A stretch of 64,000 nt of DNA from Dryas octopetala (taxonomy: Eukaryota; Streptophyta; Magnoliopsida; Rosales; Rosaceae), in contig OY992832.1 of assembly GCA_963921425.1 (NCBI GenBank), positions 9,734,001-9,798,000 on the forward strand. The letters are read 5' to 3'. The translations under genes and the position numbers were made by a program. The notes beneath the pieces were generated by a model. That model was given only the letters and a program-made list of their open reading frames with translations. It made no database searches and was not told where the DNA came from. Positions 48,762 through 60,097 of this stretch are shown in pieces; positions within the stretch are counted from its first letter, which is position 1; each line of letters begins with the position of its first letter.

Positions 48762-49398
48762 TCAACCATTTCCACCTGGAGGACCTGGAATAACAATAAA
48801 TTAACAGAATTAATTAATATATATCATAATTAATGGACTACTGAAAGTAGTACGTCTTAAAAGTAAAAATAAAAATGAATTGATGGTGGCTCTCTCTGTT
48901 GGTAATTGAAAGAAGTAATTAATTAAGCGCTAAATTTAAAAGAATAATAATATATCATGTTAGAGTAGGAATTAAGTATAGGAAACTAAATCAAATTTAA
49001 ATCATACCTGTAGCAGAATTAATTAGCGTGAGGCGAAGGAGGTACTGGAGTTACTGGTGTGTCCACTGCTGTCTCATCCAAATTAGAAATCTTCACATGC
49101 AGCCTACTCTTCTCTTCTGCAATAACAATAATTAATTAAGAAAGAAACTTCAATTAATGATCAATTTAGATTACATATATATAGTATAATAATTAATATA
49201 GTACGTTATGAAGTTATTATATACTAATTGAATTTTGTGGTATGTATGGGGATGGAGAGACTAACTGGTTTTTGGAATTTGGGAAGCAATATTGGCATAT
49301 TGTGGGAACCTAGCAGATTCGACTAGTGTCGTAATAATATTGGATGATGACAAGAAAAGCAATAGAATGATGAAGGAGGAGTGCTTGTGATGAACCAT
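48762..49398 (-). pseudogene. P6: peptide gene copy with early stop
   Basis: Exon 1 (49398-49266) and exon 2 (49116-49008) are homologous to P2, with normal splice borders. A small insertion in exon 2 creates a TAA after VPPSPHAN, so the product would be 77 residues and end before exon 3. The former exon 3 (48784-48762, PPGGNG) is still recognisable. The TATA motif is also altered. It could still yield a shorter secreted peptide, so pseudogene status is uncertain. Confidence 0.65.
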
Positions 49399-52300
49399 TT
49401 TATCATACCATACAAGTTTTCATTCTTCGCTCCACCTCAATTTATAAAAAATATTAATGCGTGTGAATGTGTATACATACATACGACCATTCTATTGCCT
49501 GTGCCAAAGTAGTCAAGAATAGATGTTCATGTTTATGTATACATGAAATTAATACTATATTTCTAATACAAGTATTGGGCTTCACTTATCCAAATAAATG
49601 AATTCCATCTTTATTAGAAAGAATGTTTATATTTTCACTCATCTGTCTTATTTCCGTACCCACCTTATTTTTACACCCCACATTAAAAACATTCTTACCT
49701 CTTATTATTTCTAAAATACCCTTTAATATACGAATTCAAACATGCACCCACTTAATACTCTTCCCATCCCTTGAAACTATCATCCCATGCACCTATTTTT
49801 TTTCCTTCATTTCTTGCTTTAATATACCCTAATCTTATTTTGTCACCAAAATTTAAAATAAATGATATTACTCTCTTTTTTTTCCTATTAATTAGCTTTC
49901 CATTGAGGAGGAAGACTCCCCATATTGGAATTGGGCTTTTATTACCAATTCAAATCAAATAGTATCATCGATTTTAATTTTCGGTAGGAGAGTAGAATTA
50001 GAGTTTATGAAAGAAAGAAATTATGAAAAAGATGGGTAGGTGAGATAATAGTTTAAGGGGGGTGGGGATTTATAGGAATAATGAAAGGTAGAAATAATAC
50101 TTTTATATCTTTTTAAATTTAATAAGGAGTGTACAAATAAGGTAGGTAGAGAAATAAGAAAAATTAAGGGGGTGAGAATATAAGCACTGGCTCTATTAGA
50201 AATTTTGACATCAGTATAGTAAAAAAACAATAATAAATTAGATATATACCAGTACCAAAACACTATTAAACTTGGTGAGAAAGACCATATCCTAATACAT
50301 TGGTGTAAAAAACAAAATGGCAAATGCATCTCCCGCATATGCATCTCCTGCAAAGGACAAAATGGCAAATGCTTCTCCTCAAATGACAAAATACCATATG
50401 CATAGAAGATGCATCTCCCGTATAGACTGATACATCTAACATTTCTCTTATTAAAATTCTGCCGTGTTAATGTCCAAGTGATTTGGTCAACAATGATGTC
50501 TGAATTAATGGTGAGAAATAGCGGGTAGACCTGCCTATAGCCTCTGACCTCTGTCGTGGTCGAATAAATTTCAATAATTTTTAATTCAATTAATTTTCTA
50601 TAATAATAGTCTTTTAAATGGTACCGAAAAGATGAACAATTTTTTCTACCTTGGCTGAGTATAGGATAATTTTTCTTAAATAATGGATTATCACTTAAAA
50701 CTTCTTATAAGATATTACAAATAGTCTTCCTCAGACATGGCCTGTCAATTAATTGTCATAAGTTGAAGTCGTTGAAGGAATATGGGATTAATTGCTAATT
50801 TGCTAGTTTGTCTATGAATATTGAATTAATTGTCTACTTTGATCACCTTCGGAATATCATATATATGACCGGTCTATATCTCTTATATAAATATGTCTTC
50901 ATTTCAAGAAAAGTAAGGACGATATTGTTTGAGCCCATTCCACAATTTCAGGAGACCATTTATTTCTTAGACATCTTGTAGGTAGTCGTACTAATTAATA
51001 GATACTGGCCGGATTCTCACAGCGAGCTTGTTTTGACATTGTTAGTTTTCTAATTGGAGTTTTGTATTACAATAAATTTAAGGATCTTCAAAATAATTCT
51101 TCAATTTACTGTAATACAAGACTCAAACTAAAACTCAAATAATGTCAGAATAAGTAAAGAAGTCGATAACTATCAAACGATTACAAGTTGGACACTAAAA
51201 TTAATGACAATAATTAAGAAGCAAGGAAATTAAAAAACACATGTTTTAATTAATAATTCATTCATTTGGCATACAACGGAGTATTGCAGGCATGTAAATA
51301 TCATACAAAGCAAGCTAGGAAGGTTTTGGGGTATGTTATGACCGCACATCAAATTTGTTATGAGATTTTTCATGACAGTCCAAGTGATTTGATCAGTCAA
51401 TGACTCATTAATGGCTGCCTGGTGTGCGTGGAATAAATCAAGCCTAACTTTGAAGAAAATTAATTCATATATATTATAGGGGCCTATCAATTAATTGTCA
51501 TAAATTGATGGATGGAGGATTGCTCCGGTGTTGGTAGGGCCAAAATGGACCATATACCTATTACTTTTGTTGTTTTGTATATGCCATAAGAGCAAAGATT
51601 AAATTTCAGTTTCGAAAAAATTTTCGATAGAAATTTTGATTAAAATTTTGATTTCAATAAAATTAGACAAAAACGATGAAAATTGTTATCAAAATATGAA
51701 AATTTTGAATGAATTGAAACTTGACCATATATTTATTTAACATATTATCTACTACATTTATAAAAAAAAAACATCGGAGAAACCAAATTATATGCATGTG
51801 ATATAAGGTGAATATAATGCGTGCTGGACAAATACTGTTAAATAAAATTAGTATAATGAATAAATAAAATAATATATTCTTTATACTCTATAATTTATAG
51901 ACTAAAGCCTAATACTAAACCCTATATACTCTATATACCTTAATACTTTTATACTCTATAATTTATAGACTAAACCTTATATACTCTATAATCTATACTC
52001 TATATTGTTTAGGATATGATATATGATATTAGTGTTTAGGTCCTTTAGAGTATTTTCAATTATTTTTTATATATAAATATATTATGGTTTAAAAACAACT
52101 AAACGAAACACCAAAACGGCTAAATGAAACCCGAAACTTTTTTTTTTCCTTTCCAATTGCCCAAAGTCCTCAAACCTCAATCAACCCTAAACTTTTTTTT
52201 TTTTTCCTTTTCATTTGTTTTCCAAATTATTTGTTTTTATTTTATACTTAAAATTAAAGAAGGGTAATATCTTTTACCAAAAAAAAAGAAGGACAATAAC

Positions 52301-54578
52301 ACTCACATTGCTATTTTAATAGTCAGGAGGAAATTTATCAGGAACCATTATAGAAAAAAAAAACAATAAATATAAACAGAGGATTCAATCCCCCTATAAA
52401 AAAGAAAGAGAGAAAACTCAACCCTCCAACAATAACATGTTCAACCCATCTGCGTAATAAGTCACACTAATGAATATAAAGAAGGACACGTGGTTTTGAT
52501 TTTCAAGAAATTTCATATTTTTTATTTTATTGTTAATTCCCTTTTGCATCTTTTGTTTTATTTGAAAACTAAACCATTTATCTTCTTCTCTCTCCTCCTC
52601 ACCGCCCCCCTTCTCTTCTTCTGTCTTCTCCATCTTCTTATTCTTCTTCTTCTTCTTCTTCAGTCAGAGAATCTCATCCCTGAAACCCCATTATTATTCC
52701 TTACCCCAAACATTAACCATTATTATTATTATTCCTTACCCCAAACATGAACCTTGGAAGGTGAAGTCGAGAGAGAGAAGGTGAAGAATATCACTGTGTG
52801 AAGTCGCAGGGGGGCCTGGGAAATGTGTTCTGAAAATGGAAAGAGAGAGTGAATGACTGATGATGCAAGCAGCGTCAAAATTTCATTAATTTCTCTCGAA
52901 AAGATGACAGAAACACACGTTGAGAGGCATCGAAATTTCACCTGAATTTCGCAAAATTTCAACGAAATAGTCGAAATATTATCGAAAATATTATGGGCAT
53001 TGAATAAAATTTCCCCCCACCAAAAAAACGAAATTTTCCTCCTTCCGTAAGAGATGGGGTTAGTGATAGAGATTATTATATCATTTGTATTCAAATTTTG
53101 TAAAATGGGAAACTCTGGCAAACACTAGATTAGATGATGAGAAGAATATTAGCATTAGGAGTACTATTACGGGAATATTGTAGGAAACGCAAGCCTTGTG
53201 AACCATTTTATCAAACTATCATACGTAGTGCATGTATTAGCTTAATTTGGCTTCTCCATTTCCATGCATACTGCTTTACTTGCTTATATAATGCTAAGGA
53301 AGTTAAAAAACACATGTTTTGATTAATAATTCATTCATTGGCAATTTGGCATACAACGGAGTATTGTAGGCATGTAAATAAGTAGCCAAGCAGCTTAACC
53401 ACACATCAAATTTGTAATGAGATTTTTCATGTCCAAGTGATTTTATCAGTCAATGACTCATTAATGCCTGCGTGGTGTGCGTGGAATAAATCAAGCCTAG
53501 GCTTTAAAGAAGATTTGGGCATGTTTGGCAGTGCTTTTAAAAGCTTTAAAAATGTTTTTGACTAATGTCTAAATAAAAGTGCTTTTGCTTGAATTTGAAA
53601 ATAAAAAAATAAAAACATTTTTGAGTTATAAAAGCACTTGAAAGAGCTTCCAACTACATTCACAATAAACACTTAAATTTTTTTCAAAAAAATTTATGTC
53701 TTTCTAATAAAAGCGCTCCTGATGTAAGCGCTATAAAATCCCTTCCTATAGAAACACTCTCAAACATGCCCAATTGACATATTATTGCAGCCTCTCAATT
53801 AATTGTCATAATTAAATTGATGGAGGATTGCTCCAATGTTGGTAGGTCGAAACTGGACCGTAGCTAATTCCTTTTGGGCTTTTGGAATTTTGGACTTGTA
53901 ACCAGGAAGGGAGGTTCTTAATTAGAAATACGCTTAAAATAATTAAGTTAAAGAGCATTCTATTCACGTACGCCCATTTCTTAGCTAAAAAAGGCTGCCG
54001 AAGACTTGGTGCATTTGAAGCTAATTTAATATTTACATCTGTAATTTTTAGGGTATTTTGAACTTACATATGCAGTTTTTAAAATGCACGGTGAGTTAAT
54101 TTCTTTTTTATTTTAGCTTTCTGGATAAAGTACCCAAATTTCTTTATATAAGGTAATCATATCATGTTTCATTTCTTTTAAGAGCATTTTGTCCACTTAA
54201 TTTGGGTATGAAATTGAAGAGCAACAACACAAGATCGATAAACTGAGCTTGGCTAAAAGCCTAAAACCCTCCTTCCAGAAAAAAAAATTAAAAGAAAAAG
54301 GAAATATGCTCGGTTAGCATCCATGTCTCATTATGCTTGCATGTTTACCTTTCCACTCCAAAAGTATATATATATATATACGCTGACATTCGACATCAAT
54401 CGATCATTTTTATTCATTAAAACCTGACAATAACAATGAATTAATGTGAAGTACCTATTGGTACATATAAACTTATTGATCATATATTATACATAAAGAT
54501 TTGATGGGTATAAATATACTCCATCATCATCAATGATCGTGATCAATGCCGCCGTATGCCAAATATCCCTGCATCATA
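49399..54578. other. Spacer between P6 and P7 (block copy B)
   Basis: Homologous to 33703-37785. It differs by an insertion of about 1.5 kb at 51560-53040 and by smaller indels. No supported gene. Confidence 0.55.
51560..53040. other. 1.5-kb insertion unique to block copy B
   Basis: Absent at the corresponding site near 36245. It contains a local repeat of tatactctataatttatagac (about 51880-52010), pyrimidine-rich stretches (52580-52670) and (att)n runs. No clear terminal repeats, duplication or coding domain was found, so the type is unknown. Confidence 0.5.
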
Positions 54579-55153
54579 TCATGTGGGTGGAACTGGAACA
54601 ACAATAAATTAATAAATATTAATTAATATATATCATAATTAATGAACTACTAAAAGTAGTCTTAAAAGTAAAAATAAAAAAGAATTGATGTTGGTAATTG
54701 AAATTTGAAAGAAGTAATTAAGCACTAAATTTAAAAGAATAATATATAATATATCATGTTAGAGTAGGAAGTAGGAAACCAAATGAAATATAAAGCATAC
54801 TTGAAGAAGGACTAGCTAAAGGCGAAGGAGCTAATGGTGTGGGTGCTCTCTTTACCAAAGCAATCTTCACATGCAGCGTGCTCTTCTCTTCTGCAATAAC
54901 AATAATTAAGAAACTTTAATTAATGATCAATCTAGATTAATCAAGTTTTTATATCGATCTATACTAATTGAATTGTCTGGTATGTATGGGGATGGAGAGA
55001 CTAACTGGTTTTTGGAATTGGGGAAGGTAGTTGAGTGGGAGCAATATTGGAATAATATTGTGGGAGCCTAGCAGATTCGACTAGTGTAATAATATTGCAT
55101 GATGACAAGCAAAGCAATAGAATGATGAAGGAGCAGTGCTTGTGATGAACCAT
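54579..55153 (-). CDS. P7: small secreted peptide precursor, subtype II
   Basis: Exons 55153-55006, 54890-54801 and 54592-54579 give 83 residues. It shares the 15-base longer exon 1 and the IPPT ending with P3, but keeps nine bases in exon 2 that P3 lacks (VKRA region). The exon 2 tail reads LAPSPLASPS. All length changes are multiples of three. Confidence 0.68.
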
Positions 55154-57161
55154 TTTATCATATCATATAAGCTTTCATTCTTCGCTCCTCCTTAATTTAT
55201 ATATATAATATAATGCATGTGAACGTGTAGACATACATACGAATATACGATCGACCATTCTATTGCTTGTGAGTTCTGCCAAACTAGTCAATGACGTCTT
55301 GACTCGGCTAGCTAGCTTTGCGCGTTTATAGGATGGCTTGACCGGTTTGCATAAACAAATTTTTCAAGATTTGGAAAATAAATCAGGATGGAGGAAATTG
55401 CTTGATTATATAAGTTATAACTATTATAATTAATAAACATATGGTTTTGGTAATAATAGTTAAATTTACTGTCATGCAAGGATCTGCTTGAGTTTTGCTA
55501 TGCACATGCCACGTCATTAAATTTTCATTCAAAGGCGACCATTGAAACATAAAATACCGATCGATTATTTATTAAAAAAATAAAAAGAAAAATGAAGCAA
55601 ACATGAGACTTTGACATTCTCCTGCCATCATAATTGTTTTAGAAAACAAATGGATGAAATTTCTAAAATCAAAGAACTGTAATCACAGTAAGATATATGA
55701 ACAGGTGATAGAAAAAGCATATATCAATATCACAAACGGTTCCCTTTTTTTGGGCAAAAAAGGGTTCTTATCTACTCATGAAAAACCTTAAAATTGAAAC
55801 TCCAAAGTGTTAGAGGAGTTGGTTTGAAAGTATAGCTGTAAATCCAAGCACTCAAGTTTGAGTCTCCAATTCGACTCTTGGAGTCAGGCAGCAAAGGAGG
55901 TAAAATCTCTTGTGAATCCCCAAGAACCGGCGTAGATATATTGTCTGTCTTAGACCTGTCCAAGGGATTAGTCTGATATGCGAAAGATAGCTCAGGGCAC
56001 CTTCAATTACAAAAAAAAAAAAAAAAAAACCTTAAAATTGATTTTTTTTTTTTTTTGGTCCTTTTTTAACAATCTCCAACTTTAACAATAGCTTGACAAC
56101 AAAAGTAAATAAATAATAGAAGAAAGAACGGGGACACCAATGAAAGGATCCCATTTAGGACTTTGATTCTTCTTTCAATCTTTCCTAGAGTTTGCACCAA
56201 AGTTGCAATTAATTAAAAGATCAAGTCCTCGAATATAAACACAGAAAAATACCTGTGGTGAGCAAGTCGCTCAACAATGTACGTTGTCAACAACAATTAA
56301 TATTTGAAACAAAGAAAAAATGAAGTAAACGTAAGACTTTGACATGCATTCCTCGCCGCCCCAACCCAACCCAACCCAATTAACCCAAATCCATTCTTTC
56401 CCTCATAATTGTTTTTCTTTTTGATCTTCATGAAACTTGAATGAAGAAATTTTTTCCTTTCCAGCTACACAGTGACAAAACCCGTCTCTTTTTGCAGTAA
56501 AGATCCAAACATCAAAATTTTCGATCGTTTGGAAGAGATAAAGGCATACAACAAAGCATAAAATCCAGATGAATTGACAAGTACAACTATAAACCACCGT
56601 TCCCAGCGAATCTATTTTTTTGATTTGTATTGGTAACTTCTGAGATTTTGGATGAAACTTGATATTTTAGGATCCACTTCTGAGATTTGTACGTATTTGC
56701 ATTTTGAGCTTGCATGCATATATATTTTTTAAGATACAATGTGGGTTAAATTTCTTTTTTATTTTGACCTTCTAGATAAATTACCCAAATTTCTTTAAGG
56801 TAATCATATCATGCATGTTTCATTTCTTTTAAGAGCATTTTGTCCTCTTTGGGTATGAAAAGAGCAACACACAGATAAACTGAGCTTGGCTAAAAGCCTA
56901 AAATCCTCCTTCCAGAGAAAAAGAAAAGAAAAAGGAAATATATATGTTCGGTTAGCATCCATGTCTCATTATGCTTGCATGTTTACCTTTCCACTCCGAT
57001 TTTTAGACCCTTGCCTTGAGGTGCTGGCAAGGTACGTAAATATATGCTCAAATTCGACATCGATCGATCATTTATTCATTAAAATTTGACAAATAACAAT
57101 GCATGTGAAGTACGCACCTATTAATTGGTACATATATATCAACTTATTGATCATATATTAT
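55154..57161. other. Spacer after P7; downstream flank of a lost peptide copy
   Basis: It follows 38393-40420, including the SINE position, and ends abruptly at about 57162 inside the flank that normally precedes exon 3. The next peptide copy of this block has therefore been replaced by the 3.0-kb duplicate. Pyrimidine- and A-rich runs near 56010-56060. No gene. Confidence 0.6.
55799..56027 (+). mobile_element. SINE, block B copy
   Basis: Same body, poly-A tail and flanking aaccttaaaattga as at 38996-39231, so it was inserted before the block was duplicated. Confidence 0.82.
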
Positions 57162-57189
57162 ACACGCGGATAACCAAGCTCTGATACCA

Positions 57190-57553
57190 TGATAGAATTA
57201 GAGCATCCAACCCAAAACCAATTGGCAATGGGTGGAGAGGCTCAAGACTTATAAGCACATATGCTAAGCCTTAGTTTTCCGATGTGGGACATTATTCCAC
57301 ATTACTCTCAACACGCCCCCGCACGTGTGGCGAGATTTTGAGCCTTACACGTGAACAAATTGTATTGGGTGACGCGGGAGCACGTGTGGCCGTTGGGTCT
57401 TACACACGAATAACCAAGCTCTGATACCATGATAGAATTAGAGCATCCAACCCAAAACCAATTGGCAATGGGTGGAGAGGCCCAAGACTTATAAGCACGT
57501 ATACTAAGCCTTAGTTTTCCGATGTGGGACATTGTTCCACATTACTCTCAACA
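57190..57553 (-). mobile_element. TRIM array remainder (two LTRs, one internal region)
   Basis: LTRs at 57190-57313 and 57430-57553, identical to 934-1057 and 1174-1297. The left part of the array is cut off by the duplication junction. Confidence 0.88.
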
Positions 57554-57824
57554 GCATCCACATCTCATTATGCTTACATATTTACCTTTCCACTCCGATT
57601 TTTAGACATGCATGCACTTGCCTTGAGGTGCTGGCAAGGTAAATATATGCTGAAAATATTCGACATCGATCGATCATTTATTCATTAAAACTTGACAAAT
57701 AACAATGAATGTGAAGTACCTATTGGTACATATCAACTTATTGATCATATATTGTACATAAAGATTTGATGGGTATAAATATACTCCGGCCATCAATGCC
57801 GTATGTCAACTAAATATCTCTGTA

Positions 57825-58442
57825 TCAACCAGTTGCACCTGGAGGAACTGGAATAACAATAAATTAACAGAATTAATTAATATATATCATAATTAATAGA
57901 CTACTAAAAGTAGTACGTCTTAAAAGTAAAAATAAAAATGTATTGATGGTGGCTCTCTCTGTTGGTAATTGAAAGAAATAATTAAGCGCTAAATTTAAAA
58001 GAATAATAATATATCATGTTACAGTAGGAAGTAGGAAACTAAATCAAATTTAAATCATACGTACTTTCACCGTTACCAGCTCCAGGCGCAGGAATTACTG
58101 GTGTGTGTGCTTTCTGATTATACAAAGAATTAATCGTCACATGCAGCCTACTCTTCTCTTCTGCAATAACAATAATTAATTAAGAAAGAAACTTTAATTA
58201 ATGATCAATTTAGATTACATATATATAATATACTAATTAATATAGTACGTGATGAAGTTATTATATACTAATTGAATTTTGTGGTATGTATGGGGATGGA
58301 GAGACTAACTGGTTTTTGGAATTTGGGAAGCAATATTGGCATATTGTGGGAACCTAGCAGATTCGACTAGTGTCGTAATAATATTGGATGATGACAAGAA
58401 AAGCAATAGAATGATGAAGGAGGAGTGCTTGTGATGAACCAT
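57825..58442 (-). CDS. P8: small secreted peptide precursor, identical to P1
   Basis: Exons 58442-58310, 58160-58065 and 57847-57825. I see no difference from P1 in exons, introns or promoter. It lies directly downstream of the intact IMPDH gene on the same strand, which is probably the ancestral arrangement. Confidence 0.7.
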
Positions 58443-59032
58443 TTTATCATATCATATAAGTTTTTGTTCTTCGCTCCTCCTCAATTTATATAAAATATAA
58501 TGCAGGCATGATGAACGTGTATACAAAGACGTCTTGACTGGGCTATTATTACTTGAACTATTTTTTATCATATCATATAAGTTTTCATTCCTCCCTCCTC
58601 CTCAATTTATATAATATAATGCATGCGAACGCTCATGCATGTGCCACAGTAGTCAAGGATGTTTATCTATATATAAAGCCAGAAGGGGGAGTAGTATATA
58701 TGTATATATATATATATGAAGATCAATACCATATTTCTAATAGAAACATTCGGCTTCACTTACAGAAATAAATGAATTTCATTTTTATTATATATATATA
58801 TATATATATGAAGATCAATACCATATTTCTAATAGAAACATTCGGCTTCACTTACAGAAATAAATGAATTTCATTTTTATTAGAAAGAGCGTTTATATTT
58901 TCACCCATTTTATTTTAATATATACTTTTTCCACCCTTTGAAACTATCATTCCATTCACCCATTTTTTTAAATAATTTTTTTCTTTAATATATCCTAATA
59001 TATTTTGTCACCAAAATTTAAAATCGATGATA

Positions 59033-59067
<35 letters not shown>

Positions 59068-60097
59068 CATATTAGCTTTCCATTGAGGAGGGAGGCTCCC
59101 ATACTGGGATTGCGCTTTTATTACCAATTCAAATAACATCAATTTTAAATTTGGTGAGAGAGTAGAAATAGGGTTTATGAAAGAAAGAAATTATGAAAAA
59201 GATGAATAGGTGAGATGATTGTTTAAGAGGCCAAGTGGGGCATTATAGGAATAATGAGAGATAAATAATACTTTTAAAGTTTTAAATCTAAAGGGAGTGT
59301 ACAAATAATGTGGATGAATAAATAAGATAGAGGGGTAAGAATATAAGCATTTTACTAGAAATTTTGTGGTGTGATTTGGTCAACAATGATGTCTGAGTTA
59401 ATGGTAAGAATAGTGGGTAGACCTGCCTAGCCTTCGTGATCGATTAAATTCCAATGTTGTCTGGTGTGTCAAAGGCTCAAAGCTGACTTAGGACACTTTG
59501 ATTACAAAAAATAAAAAAATTAAAAAAATTCAATGCTTATTCATGGAGTCTTCATATGGGATAGTTGCTTATTTGAGGATTGTATTTGTATGCAGTACTC
59601 CATATATGTATATACTGACATGTTGTAGGTAACGTGTATGTTTTTAGGTAATACTAATAGAAAGTATACTAGATTCTTCCTTTACTTTTAATTTGGGCTG
59701 TGTACTTATTAAGAATATTCTAATGAATCTTCTACACCTATGGTTTAAGATTTAATATTTAAATTCAACGATAAAAAATATAAATCTTAGAACCTTCGAA
59801 AATGAAGTCTGCTCATCTTCTCGGAATGATAAACAAAAGAACTTGATAAAGCAAACGAACAATAACATATATTCCACTGAAAGTGCACAATCAAACAAAT
59901 ACAGGCAGATGGAAGAAGCTCTCATGACCACCAACAAATACAGCTGGAGAACCATTTGAGACCAAAATTTTCCATCCCTGGCTGCTCAACAACAAACTCT
60001 TGCAAAACCTGTACCAGTTTGTTTGACAACGGAGAGAGATTCCCAGACAACAAACAGCACCAGCAGCAATGACAAAGGCTGAAGAGAGATATAATCA
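58443..60097. other. Spacer between P8 and IMPDH
   Basis: Identical to 2187-3845. It holds the P8 promoter, the tandem (TA)n repeat, poly-T and the IMPDH 3' flank. Confidence 0.6.
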
